Positions 25,824-33,704 of a stretch of DNA of 36,051 nucleotides are shown here, piece by piece. This DNA is from Verrucomicrobiota bacterium (GTDB taxonomy: Bacteria; Verrucomicrobiota; Verrucomicrobiia; Verrucomicrobiales; DEV007). Under the pieces are notes generated by a model. It had not been told where the DNA came from. It did not search any database and saw only the letters and a program-made list of their open reading frames with translations. Both the position numbers and the translations under genes were made by a program. The DNA is taken from NCBI GenBank assembly GCA_002862135.1, contig PKCI01000017.1, positions 1 to 36,051 of the forward strand, read 5' to 3'. Within the stretch, counting starts at the first letter, position 1. Every line of letters starts with the position of its first letter.

Positions 25824-26786
25824 TCAGGAGTCTTCTGACGATTCCTTGCTGGCTTTGTCGCTTTCGTGGAACTCCCGTACAATGTAGATGGGTCTACCCT
25901 TTACTTCATCGTAGATTCGTCCGAGGTAAGAGCCAATCACCCCGAGGCAGAGCAAAATGATTCCGGAAAGTGTCAGAGTTACGACCAGAAGGGAGGCATA
26001 CCCCGGAACATCAACCCCCAGGATGATGGTTTTGCCGACAACAAAAATGGCGTAGATGATGGCAACAATCGAGGTGATCGAACCAACGATCGTTGCCAGC
26101 CTTAAGGGAACTGTGCTGAAGGCAATGATACCGTCTGCGGAAAGCTTCAAAAGTTTCCTGTAGTTCCACTTGGTCGTTCCGGCGGCTCGGTCGGGTCGCG
26201 CATATTCGACAACAGCGGTGCGAAATCCGGGCCAGCTGAGGAGCCCTTTCATGAACCGGTTGACTTCAGGAAGTGCATTAATGACATCGAGAACCTTGCG
26301 ATCCAGTAGTCTGAAATCGCCGACGTTCTCCAGGATGGGTTCATCCGCGAATCGATTGAAGATCCGGTAAAACCATTCAGCGCTGAGACGCTTCATGAAC
26401 GAATCTGCGTCGCGAGTTTTTCGCTTGGCGAGCACGACATCGAAACCTTCCTGCCATTTCTCCACCATTTCAGAAATCAATTCAGGTGGATCCTGAAGAT
26501 CAGCATCGATGATCACGACGGCATCTCCGGTGGCGGCCTTCAGGCCGGCAGTCAGGGCCGCTTCTTTTCCGAAATTGCGGGACAACTCGACGACTTTGAT
26601 GCTTTGGTTGCGGTCCTTATGCTCTAGGAGGCCTTCCAGCGTCTTGTCGCTGCTCCCGTCATCAACACAGATGATTTCATATCTGAAGTCCGAGAGGGCA
26701 TTCTCTACCTTTTTGAAGAAAATGTTCAGACTTTCTTCTTCGTTGAAGAACGGAGTGACTATCGAAATCTTCATCCAGCGATTCAT
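25824..26786 (-). CDS. Polyprenyl-phosphate glycosyltransferase (GT2)
   Basis: 320 residues, or 316 if the second ATG at 26774 is used. The GT2 catalytic domain at the N-terminus opens with MKISIVTPFFNEEESL; CVDDGSSDKT and VIIDADLQDPPELI hold the nucleotide and metal-binding acids. Two transmembrane helices close to the C-terminus (about 235-260 and 270-295) and the final YLGRIYDEVKGRPIYIVRE are typical of the DPM1/GtrB/ArnC group. These enzymes move a sugar from a nucleotide donor to undecaprenyl phosphate at the inner membrane. The start lies 6 bp after the stop of the membrane protein gene, so the two are in one operon. The carrier-linked sugar would be a natural donor for the membrane protein next door, which is an inference. 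Confidence 0.9.
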   Translation of the reverse strand: MNRWMKISIVTPFFNEEESLNIFFKKVENALSDFRYEIICVDDGSSDKTLEGLLEHKDRNQSIKVVELSRNFGKEAALTAGLKAATGDAVVIIDADLQDPPELISEMVEKWQEGFDVVLAKRKTRDADSFMKRLSAEWFYRIFNRFADEPILENVGDFRLLDRKVLDVINALPEVNRFMKGLLSWPGFRTAVVEYARPDRAAGTTKWNYRKLLKLSADGIIAFSTVPLRLATIVGSITSIVAIIYAIFVVGKTIILGVDVPGYASLLVVTLTLSGIILLCLGVIGSYLGRIYDEVKGRPIYIVREFHESDKASKESSEDS

Positions 26787-26792
26787 TGAAAA

Positions 26793-28025
26793 TTATGAAG
26801 TCAGAATCGACGACTTTTTTTTGATCGCCCAATACAATAGAAGGCCGAAGAAGATACAACTGATAAACGGCTTCCACCAGATTCTTGTTAGATCGTAGAG
26901 ATAGTTGTCGGATCCGAGACCGATACAGATGAAAACCAGGATCCAACTGAGGGCAGATTCCCTTCCGTCACGGAACATTAAGGCTGCGAGGCTGCCAATA
27001 AATGGCGATAGAATCAAAAACGAATTCGTTTCTGTTCTCGGATTGAAAATCATCATGTAGGCGGTTGCCGCAGCGCCAATCAGCACAATGGCGAGACGGA
27101 TGTTGAAGTGCTTCCGATAGATCCAGGCCATCCAGAGAGTCACCAGCGAAAATGCGGCCCGGATGACGAACCAGACATTGTCGGAAAGGTCGATGCCAAA
27201 CTTTCGGAACATCGCTGCAATGTCGTCGTAGGCTTCAACATCGGGCCTGGTAGCCGTTTGAATCTGGTGAATCGCTCCTTTCCACTGTTCGATGACATAG
27301 GCTTGGTTCCAATGAGCGAATCCGAAAAGGGAGAAAACGACGAGCCCGACCGGCAATCGCCACCAGAGCTGCGGCATAAGCACGCCGAACAAGAGAATGG
27401 GAATGATGCCATGGGGCTTTGCCGCCAGGCCTAAAACCAGCCAGAGGGTTGCCCACCACCACCGGTTTCGGATGATAGCTGCCGACGAAAGAAGGATCGT
27501 AGCGGCAAGCAGCACGTTGAACTGGCCGTTTGATGCGGCCGCGATAGAAGCGGGGAACGCCATCAGAGAAACGGCGAAGAACGGCGAGTCCTCTCCAGGT
27601 TTTGTCAAAGCTCCGCACAAACTCCAAATCCCGAAAGCGAAGAACCCAACCGATATGATTCGATAGAAAGCTTCTGCACTACGCAGTTTGAAGTGGGTTT
27701 GAAGGGTTTCCTTGAAAGGTTTCTCCCCAAAATCTTCAAAATTTTCTGGAAAAGGCTGCCAGAGAAAGGGTGTGTAGAGGAAAATGGACTGCGGGAAGTA
27801 AAGAAAACCGTTGCCGGAACCCGAATAGAGTGGCTCTTCGTTAAACCACGCGTAGGCGGCACGGCTATAGTGGTGGGTAATGGTACGCTCGGCGGGTCTA
27901 ATAAAGGCGATCACGGCAAGGACCACGAGGAAGAGCATCCAGAATCTCTTGGCATGGAGATCGCTTTTGTCATGCCACGTCAGGGCTTTGATTTTTTCGC
28001 CGAGTCTTTTAATAAATGAAATCAT
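26793..28025 (-). CDS. GT87-like (DUF2029) polytopic membrane protein
   Basis: 410 residues from the ATG at 28025, chosen because GGTAGGAAA stands just before it; the earlier TTG start is weaker. About 10 transmembrane segments can be seen from residue 28 to the C-terminus. The central NGQFNVLLAATILLSSAA, then LGLAAKPHGIIPILL, and NPRTETNSFLILSPFI match glycosyltransferase family 87 (DUF2029), which transfers sugars from polyprenyl-phosphate donors on the outer face of the membrane. With the GT2 gene 6 bp downstream, the pair could make and then use a polyprenyl-phosphate sugar. It follows trpC after about 20 bp. The acceptor is unknown. The C-terminus is basic (WAIKKKSSILTS). Confidence 0.75.
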   Translation of the reverse strand: MISFIKRLGEKIKALTWHDKSDLHAKRFWMLFLVVLAVIAFIRPAERTITHHYSRAAYAWFNEEPLYSGSGNGFLYFPQSIFLYTPFLWQPFPENFEDFGEKPFKETLQTHFKLRSAEAFYRIISVGFFAFGIWSLCGALTKPGEDSPFFAVSLMAFPASIAAASNGQFNVLLAATILLSSAAIIRNRWWWATLWLVLGLAAKPHGIIPILLFGVLMPQLWWRLPVGLVVFSLFGFAHWNQAYVIEQWKGAIHQIQTATRPDVEAYDDIAAMFRKFGIDLSDNVWFVIRAAFSLVTLWMAWIYRKHFNIRLAIVLIGAAATAYMMIFNPRTETNSFLILSPFIGSLAALMFRDGRESALSWILVFICIGLGSDNYLYDLTRIWWKPFISCIFFGLLLYWAIKKKSSILTS

Positions 28026-28044
28026 TTTCCTACCAATCGACAAC

Positions 28045-28875
28045 TCAGTTTGCGTGGGAGTGCCTCAACTCAGCCATCCTTGTTGTTTTGTCTTCCGAGC
28101 GCATCAATGCTTCGCCGACAAGAATAGCGTCGGCTCCCCACATGCGAATCTTCGCGGTGTCTTCACCTGTGTAAATACCGCTTTCGCTGACGAGGATGCA
28201 GTCGCCGGTGACTTCTTCGCTGAGAGTTTCTGTCGTGCTGAGATCCACCTCGAAAGTGCGAAGATTGCGATTATTGACTCCAATAATATTGGCCTCGGTC
28301 TCTAGCGCACGCTCCATTTCTTCGAGATCGTGTACTTCGGTGAGGACATCGAGCTGACATTGGTTGGCGATATCGAGCAGGTGAACCAGCTCGTCCTGTT
28401 CGAGAGCGCCTACGATGAGCAGGATCGCATCGGCTCCTGCGACTACCGCTTCATAGATCTGGGACTCGTGAATGATGAAATCCTTTCTCAAGATAGGCAG
28501 ATCGACCACCTGTCGTATTTCGGCGAGGTAAGAGAGATGGCCTTTGAAGTAGTTCTCGTCTGTCAGGATAGAGAGGGCGTTTGCGCCGGCTTTTTCGTAA
28601 GCTTTGGCGATGGCGATGTGGTCGAAATCCTCGGCGATGATCCCGGCGGAAGGGGAGGCCTTCTTGACCTCAGCAATCACGGCCAGTTCGTTTGTGCCGT
28701 AGCCTTCGCCCAGTTCCTGATCACGCAATCCACCTCCGAGTGCGGTGAAGAATGACCGGAAGTCTTCGCGCTCGCGCGCGGTGTCCCTGAGCTCCTCAAG
28801 GCGAGGAAGCAATGCTTCCACCTCAATTCGCTTGTCGGCGATGATCTCGTCGAGCTTGTTTCCGAAGGTTTTCAT
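28045..28875 (-). CDS. trpC: Indole-3-glycerol phosphate synthase
   Basis: 276 residues from ATG 28875 (MKTFGNKLDEII); the frame is open 23 codons further, but those lack family similarity. It has the single TIM barrel of TrpC: VIAEVKKASPSAG (catalytic Lys), VDLPILRKDFII, the TEVHDLEEMERALE strand, IGVNNRNLRTFEVD, SESGI and ILVGEALMRSED. It converts carboxyphenylamino-deoxyribulose phosphate to indole-glycerol phosphate with loss of CO2, the last step before tryptophan synthase. The other trp genes are not visible nearby, so the pathway genes are scattered. It heads a minus-strand run with two glycosyltransferase genes. A TATAAT box lies upstream. Confidence 0.96.
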   Translation of the reverse strand: MKTFGNKLDEIIADKRIEVEALLPRLEELRDTAREREDFRSFFTALGGGLRDQELGEGYGTNELAVIAEVKKASPSAGIIAEDFDHIAIAKAYEKAGANALSILTDENYFKGHLSYLAEIRQVVDLPILRKDFIIHESQIYEAVVAGADAILLIVGALEQDELVHLLDIANQCQLDVLTEVHDLEEMERALETEANIIGVNNRNLRTFEVDLSTTETLSEEVTGDCILVSESGIYTGEDTAKIRMWGADAILVGEALMRSEDKTTRMAELRHSHAN

Positions 28876-28944
28876 TTTGGTTATCCCAGCTGGAAAAGCC
28901 AGGGCGGCATGGATACGCCTCCCAGAGCGGCGCTTCCAGCGCAA

Positions 28945-28950
28945 ATTATA
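28945..28950 (-). promoter_or_regulatory. trpC: -10 box upstream of trpC
   Basis: A perfect TATAAT on the minus strand, about 70 nt before the trpC ATG. The -35 side is weak, so only the -10 is supported. Confidence 0.4.
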
Positions 28951-29017
28951 AAATTCTTGTTGAAAAAGTGACGTTCCTATTCAAATTACCCACCCCGCGG
29001 CCGAAGGGTAGCGGAAT

Positions 29018-29092
29018 GCGGGTGTAGCTCAGGGGTAGAGCGCAACCTTGCCAAGGTTGATGTCGGGCGTTCGAATCGCCTCACCCGCTCCA
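29018..29092 (+). tRNA. tRNA-Gly (anticodon GCC)
   Basis: Acceptor stem 29018-29024 pairs with 29082-29088; the discriminator is T29089 and CCA is encoded at 29090-29092. D arm GCTC/GAGC, anticodon stem CAACC/GGTTG with loop TT-GCC-AA (anticodon 29050-29052), and T loop TTCGAAT all fold without mismatch. Confidence 0.97.
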
Positions 29093-29107
29093 TCAATTTC
29101 CCCGAAA

Positions 29108-29140
29108 AGGCTCACGAGAAATCGTGAGCCTCTTTTCTTT
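29108..29140 (+). terminator. Rho-independent terminator after tRNA-Gly
   Basis: AGGCTCACGA, loop GAAA, TCGTGAGCCT: a perfect 10-bp stem closed by a GNRA tetraloop, then a T-rich run (TCTTTTCTTT). It starts 15 nt after the tRNA and ends 48 nt before prmA. It is the clearest terminator in the window. Confidence 0.95.
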
Positions 29141-29188
29141 CCCGGCAAACTGCCTTGATTCTCGGTCCGGGAAGACGGATCTGTCCTG

Positions 29189-30055
29189 GTGGAAACGTTA
29201 TTTCGCTGGTCGAAGTTTGTGGACGAGGAGCACCTCGAGGATTGGGAGATCCGGCTCATCATGGCGGAGGTGGTCTACACGTTGGAAAAACAGGTCAAAC
29301 GGAAAAACTGGCAGATCTCAAGCTACTTGACGACTCGTGCACATGCCGATGAGATTCGAGAGCTCTTTGGCGGGGGAGTGACAGAGGTTCGCCCAGACGA
29401 CTGGCAGCCGATGGCTGAGATTGGTGCCAAGACTCGATTGAAGATACGCGACACTCTCGTGGTGACCGAGGCTGAGGATGAAGCCATTTGGGCCAGTGTG
29501 AAAGCGGAGTTTGCTGATCGCATCGTGTTGAGCTTTCCGCCGCAGCTGGCTTTTGGAACAGGTGGTCACCAAACCACGGCGGGTTGCCTGAGGTTTCTTG
29601 TTGATGCGGCCAAAACGCAGGAGGAAGAGAAGTGGCGCCTGCTCGACCTAGGTTGTGGTAGTGGCATTCTTGCGGTGGCGGCGGTGCTAATGGGTGCCAG
29701 GGAAGCGGTAGCCGTGGAAAATGATCCCCTGGCTCTAAAATATGCCCGTCTCAATGCGGAGCGGCATGGAGTTGCCGATAAGATCCAGTATGTTGAGGGT
29801 GATGCGATTGCCCTGACTGAGTCTTGTGCCTTCGGGCAGTTTGAGATGGTTGCCGCGAACTTATTCAGCGACCTGCTTATCCAATTGTTTCCGTATTTCC
29901 CCGACAATCTCTTGGCCGGCGGTGACGTGATTGTGTCGGGATTTCTGACGTCCCAGACCCGTTCTGTCGCTCAGCGGGCCGAATCAGTAGATTTGCCTCT
30001 GGCAGACTTCCAGCGGCGCGGAAAATGGGTTGCCGCTCACGGGAATAAGCCCTGA
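29189..30055 (+). CDS. prmA: Ribosomal protein L11 methyltransferase
   Basis: 288 residues. The start is a GTG at 29189, as no ATG precedes the second methionine at residue 25; residues 1-22 (FRWSKFVDEEHLEDWE) look genuine. The PrmA signature AFGTGGHQTT is at 121-130, followed by the SAM-binding loop LLDLGCGSGILAVAA (151-165), the acidic strand end AVAVEND (173-179) and VAANLFSDLL (221-230), here with Asn-Leu where Asn-Ile is usual. PrmA trimethylates several residues of ribosomal protein L11 in the cytoplasm. The N-terminal substrate-recognition domain is shorter and less conserved than in E. coli, as expected outside Proteobacteria. It sits just after the tRNA-Gly terminator and so needs its own promoter. 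Confidence 0.93.
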   Translation: METLFRWSKFVDEEHLEDWEIRLIMAEVVYTLEKQVKRKNWQISSYLTTRAHADEIRELFGGGVTEVRPDDWQPMAEIGAKTRLKIRDTLVVTEAEDEAIWASVKAEFADRIVLSFPPQLAFGTGGHQTTAGCLRFLVDAAKTQEEEKWRLLDLGCGSGILAVAAVLMGAREAVAVENDPLALKYARLNAERHGVADKIQYVEGDAIALTESCAFGQFEMVAANLFSDLLIQLFPYFPDNLLAGGDVIVSGFLTSQTRSVAQRAESVDLPLADFQRRGKWVAAHGNKP

Positions 30056-30068
30056 TTGGAGCGGCGCC

Positions 30069-30090
30069 GATCGTGTAGATCGTGTAGATC
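30069..30090. repeat. Tandem 9-bp repeat GATCGTGTA
   Basis: Two complete GATCGTGTA units and a third partial GATC between prmA and the PIN-TRAM gene, about 60 nt before its start. No function is evident. Confidence 0.7.
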
Positions 30091-30093
30091 CCC

Positions 30094-30123
30094 TTTCGCA
30101 TATCGGCGAGGCCGTAGTATACT
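30094..30123 (+). promoter_or_regulatory. Candidate promoter of the PIN-TRAM gene
   Basis: TATACT at 30118-30123 with TTTCGC 18 nt upstream (30094-30099). The -10 is a good match and the -35 poor. The start codon is 27 nt downstream. Confidence 0.35.
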
Positions 30124-30149
30124 GCCGCTCTGTTCCCGTTTGTTTATCA

Positions 30150-31175
30150 ATGAATACTGGTTCCATACTTAACGTCGTTAGGATGTTTTTCCTGCTCCTG
30201 GCGAGCTTTATCGGCGTTTCTGTGGCTCTGGGCGAGAATCCGGAAAACCATTGGTATGCTGCATGGTTCGGCTCGGTTTTTGGCCTTGGTTTTGCTTCGC
30301 TGATGATCGTGCTCGATGTGATGTTGCGCCATGTCACAATTCGAGCCTTTTCTTACGGGACTTTTGGTCTCCTTATAGGGCTGCTTTGTGCCTGGCTCGT
30401 TACCAGCATCGAGTTCTTCGAATCCGGCTGGGTCGAGCAGTTTCCTCTCGCCGCAAATATCTTCAATCTGGCGATGTTCCTCGGTTTTGGCTTTCTCGGA
30501 GTGATGTTGGCCCTGCGCAGTAAGCGCGAAGAATTTTCCCTGCTGATTCCGTATGTTCGTTTTCGCCAGGACGCCCTGCAGGACCTCCCCATCTTGCTGG
30601 ATACCAATGTCATCATTGATGGCCGGATTCCCGGTATTTCCGCGGCCGGGTTCATGGGCGGAACCTTGGTGGTGCCGCGCTTTGTTCTTGAGGAACTCCA
30701 GAAAATGGCGGATTCCAATGACGACTTGAAGCGTGCCCGGGGGAAGCGAGGCCTCGACAGTCTCAATCGGATGAAGTCGGTCGACGGGATGGAAGTGGAG
30801 ATCAATGACGAGGAATTGCGCTCCGGCTTGTCTTCAGACGGGAAAATGGTCGAACTGGCCGATATCCTGGGAGCTCGAATCCTAACCAATGATTCCAACC
30901 TCGGAAAAGTGGCCCGCCTCAAGGGGCTTATTGTTTTAAATCTTAACGAACTGGCCATGGCCCTGCATCCCGTGGTTTCTCCCGGTGACGAACTGGAGTT
31001 GGAGCTGGTCAAGGAGGGCAAGGACGATCACCAGGCCGTTGGCTACCTTCCGGACGGCACTATGATCGTGGTCAATCAGGGTAAGCCCCTCATTGGAACA
31101 ACCCAGCCCGTGGTTGTGGCCGGTGCCGTCCAGACCAGTGCTGGTCGCCTGATTTTTGCTGAGCTGAACCGCTAG
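30150..31175 (+). CDS. Membrane-anchored PIN-TRAM domain protein (YacL-like)
   Basis: 341 residues from ATG 30150; the open frame reaches back to 30030, but that covers a tandem repeat. Four transmembrane helices fill residues about 9-122. Then comes a PIN nuclease domain (147-265) with the acidic set of that fold: Asp151 (LLDTNVIID), Glu181 or Glu182, Asp230 and Asp248 (TNDSN). A TRAM RNA-binding domain follows (272-335). This is the architecture of Bacillus YacL and its homologues, which are thought to be membrane-tethered ribonucleases; the target RNA is not known here. No antitoxin-like gene is next to it, so a toxin-antitoxin role is not indicated. Confidence 0.9.
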   Translation: MNTGSILNVVRMFFLLLASFIGVSVALGENPENHWYAAWFGSVFGLGFASLMIVLDVMLRHVTIRAFSYGTFGLLIGLLCAWLVTSIEFFESGWVEQFPLAANIFNLAMFLGFGFLGVMLALRSKREEFSLLIPYVRFRQDALQDLPILLDTNVIIDGRIPGISAAGFMGGTLVVPRFVLEELQKMADSNDDLKRARGKRGLDSLNRMKSVDGMEVEINDEELRSGLSSDGKMVELADILGARILTNDSNLGKVARLKGLIVLNLNELAMALHPVVSPGDELELELVKEGKDDHQAVGYLPDGTMIVVNQGKPLIGTTQPVVVAGAVQTSAGRLIFAELNR

Positions 31176-31328
31176 GATTTGGGGGATTCAGGCATTTTCG
31201 CGCCAGTGAGCTTTGGCCTCATTGTGCCCTGTCGTCCTGTTGTGAATTGCGGGGAGGGTTGTAATTTTTATCCTCGCAGAGACAACGAGATAGATTCTGC
31301 GGAGTCTAACTGCCTGACAGCCCTCCTG

Positions 31329-33602
31329 ATGAAAAAAACGGCAATTTCTCTATTCCTGATCCTGATGACAATTACCGGCGCGGTTTTCGCAAAGCCGGAG
31401 CAGTCTCCCATAGCTAAGATCGATCAACTGGTGGCGAAGCAGCTCACAGAGCAAGAGCTGAATCCCAATGCGATGACCACTGACGAGGTCTTTGTCCGGC
31501 GAATTCATCTCGACCTCATCGGGCGAATTCCAACCCGCAAGGAAACGAGAGACTTTCTCGCCTCGGAAGACCCGATAAAGAGAGCCAAGCTTATTAATTC
31601 TCTCATCGGTTCTAACGGTTATGTGTCCCACCAGTATAACTTCTGGGCAGACCTTCTTCGTGCCCGCACCCAGATTGCCGGCAACGGGCAAAGCACCGAA
31701 TCCGGTTACAACTACGAGCGCTGGATCAAGTCCGCGATTCGCCACAACAAGCCCTATAATGAGATGGTTTATGAGCTCGTGACGGCTTCCGGTGCGTCGT
31801 GGGAAAACCCGGCCGTCGGTTACTACCTTCGCGACTATGGCATGCCGCTCGACAATCTGGCCATGACGACCCAGACCTTCTTAGGCACTCAGGTGGTTTG
31901 TGCCCAGTGCCACGATCACCCTTTCGAAGAATGGACTCAGATGGACTACTACCACCTGTCCGCTTTCACCTACGGGATGGTGTCTACCAATGGCATTGAG
32001 TTACAGAACGATGCGATCAAAGAGTTGACCAAGAAAAAAGGCAAGCTTAACCCTGAGTTCTCCCGCGATCTGCGACGTGCCTACAGCAACATTCTTTTCC
32101 CGGTGCGTTTCAACAATGTCTTTGAGCGCGAGCGAGCCCTTCGTCTCCCGCACGACTACCAGTATGAAGACGCCAGGCCGAAGTCTGTAGTAAGCCCGGC
32201 TACCCTGATGGGTAACGAAGCGGTGATGAGCCCTTCCACTCCGCTGATCGACAGTTTCGGTGAGTGGCTTGTCTCCAAGGAAAATCCTCGTTTCACCAAG
32301 GTGATCGCCAACCGCATGTGGAAGAAAGCCATGGGTGTCGGTTTGATCGAGCCTGTCGATGATATCAAGCAGCACACCAAGCCCTCCAACCCGGAGCTTA
32401 TGGCGTATCTCGAACAGCTCATGGTCGATCTCGACTATGATCTCCAGAAGTTTCAGCGAATCCTCTACAACACGAGAACTTACCAGCGTGAGGTGAGCCT
32501 TGAGGAGCCAACCCCTGGTAAGCCCTATTATTTTGCCGGCCCAATCCTGCGTCGCATGACCGCGGAACAAATCTGGGATTCTCTCGTGACCCTTGCCGTG
32601 AATCGTCCGGACGAGCCGGATGCCCGCCGCGAACTTCGCATGGATGAAAGCATCGCGAAGGTGAAGCTGGTGGCCGAGGCCCTTTATGACCAGACACCGA
32701 AAGAGTTCCTCAGGAATGGTTTGGCAATCAAGAAGGTGCAAGATCAACTGGCGGAGGAGATCCTCGCTTCCCAGGAAAAAGTAGCCAAGGCTCGCGAAGA
32801 CGGTGACCCCGAACTAACTCGGGAAGCTCTCCGGGAGGTGAATGAAATTCGCCGCCGCCTGACGAATTCCATTGAAGAGATCGTTTACCGAGAAGGTCTC
32901 GAAAGTAAGATGAACGAGTGGTTGTCCGACGAGGGTAAGCCGGCCCGCAGCATTGAGGTTGCCAGTGCTGGAACCGGGGATGATGAATTCCTCAACCAGC
33001 TCGCGCTGACCCTCGACCTAGAGCAGCGTTCTTTCACCGAAGGAATGAAAGAAATTACCGGCAAGGGTAGTAATGGCCTCGTCAACAAGGTCGTTGCCGC
33101 GATGTTCGAAGATCAGCGTAGGGAAGTGGCTGCACACTACAAGCGCATCGAGTATAACCAGAAGGAAAGCTGGGAAGTGGAGACTCCGGCCGAAGTGAAG
33201 TCTTTCAAGGGCTTCCAGATCGCCGAGCGACGCCTCCAGCGCGCTTCCGAGCTGAATTCCCCGGCTCCCGCAGGGCACTTCCTGCGTGAGTTTGGCCAGA
33301 GTGACCGCGAGCTGATCGACAACTCAAGCGACCAGGCTTCTATCACCCAGGCGCTTGCGATGCTGAATGGGCCGGCCCTCAGCGCCATTACGAACCGCTA
33401 CTCCGTGCTTGGGCGCGCCATTGCTGGCCAGAGCGTCAACCAGAAACTAGACACCATCTACATGGCTATGCTGAGCCGCATTCCGACAGACCAAGAGCGC
33501 AAGATTTTTAAGCAGGCCTGGGCCTCCGATCCGGAATCTGGAACCACCAACGGCATCGTCTGGACCATGCTAAACACGCGCCAGTTCCTCTTTATCCAGT
33601 AA
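31329..33602 (+). CDS. Exported DUF1549/DUF1553 protein
   Basis: 757 residues from the ATG at 31329, chosen because a Sec signal peptide follows (MKKTAISLFLILMTITGAVFA, cleavage after AVFA); the frame is open 50 codons further, but that part lacks similarity. DUF1549 occupies about 30-235, with HLDLIGRIPT and C191-AQ-C194-H195-DHPFEEW, formally a c-type heme CXXCH motif. DUF1553 fills about 310 onwards: NPRFTKVIANRMWKKAMGVGLIEPVDDIK and later YSVLGRAIAGQSVNQKLDTIYMAMLSRIPTDQE. A charged coiled-coil insert (about 460-530) separates blocks. This pair of domains is nearly confined to Planctomycetes and Verrucomicrobia, normally with DUF1501 next door, as here (102 bp). The biochemical role is unknown. 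Confidence 0.93.
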   Translation: MKKTAISLFLILMTITGAVFAKPEQSPIAKIDQLVAKQLTEQELNPNAMTTDEVFVRRIHLDLIGRIPTRKETRDFLASEDPIKRAKLINSLIGSNGYVSHQYNFWADLLRARTQIAGNGQSTESGYNYERWIKSAIRHNKPYNEMVYELVTASGASWENPAVGYYLRDYGMPLDNLAMTTQTFLGTQVVCAQCHDHPFEEWTQMDYYHLSAFTYGMVSTNGIELQNDAIKELTKKKGKLNPEFSRDLRRAYSNILFPVRFNNVFERERALRLPHDYQYEDARPKSVVSPATLMGNEAVMSPSTPLIDSFGEWLVSKENPRFTKVIANRMWKKAMGVGLIEPVDDIKQHTKPSNPELMAYLEQLMVDLDYDLQKFQRILYNTRTYQREVSLEEPTPGKPYYFAGPILRRMTAEQIWDSLVTLAVNRPDEPDARRELRMDESIAKVKLVAEALYDQTPKEFLRNGLAIKKVQDQLAEEILASQEKVAKAREDGDPELTREALREVNEIRRRLTNSIEEIVYREGLESKMNEWLSDEGKPARSIEVASAGTGDDEFLNQLALTLDLEQRSFTEGMKEITGKGSNGLVNKVVAAMFEDQRREVAAHYKRIEYNQKESWEVETPAEVKSFKGFQIAERRLQRASELNSPAPAGHFLREFGQSDRELIDNSSDQASITQALAMLNGPALSAITNRYSVLGRAIAGQSVNQKLDTIYMAMLSRIPTDQERKIFKQAWASDPESGTTNGIVWTMLNTRQFLFIQ

Positions 33603-33704
33603 TGTTCCCTGACAAATATCAAACTGAAGAGGGTAAAGTCTCTCGACTAATTGACTTCGGTTGACCCCGTCTTTCTCCGTTAAGTTTCGAATCTGTTAAG
33701 TCCC

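Noticed and set aside
30150-31175. PIN domain as a toxin of a toxin-antitoxin pair
   Set aside because: The protein has four membrane helices and a TRAM domain, and no antitoxin-like gene is adjacent.
32001-32747. 248-codon minus-strand frame inside the DUF1549/DUF1553 gene
   Set aside because: Antisense to a recognised domain; no signal peptide, motif or start signal.
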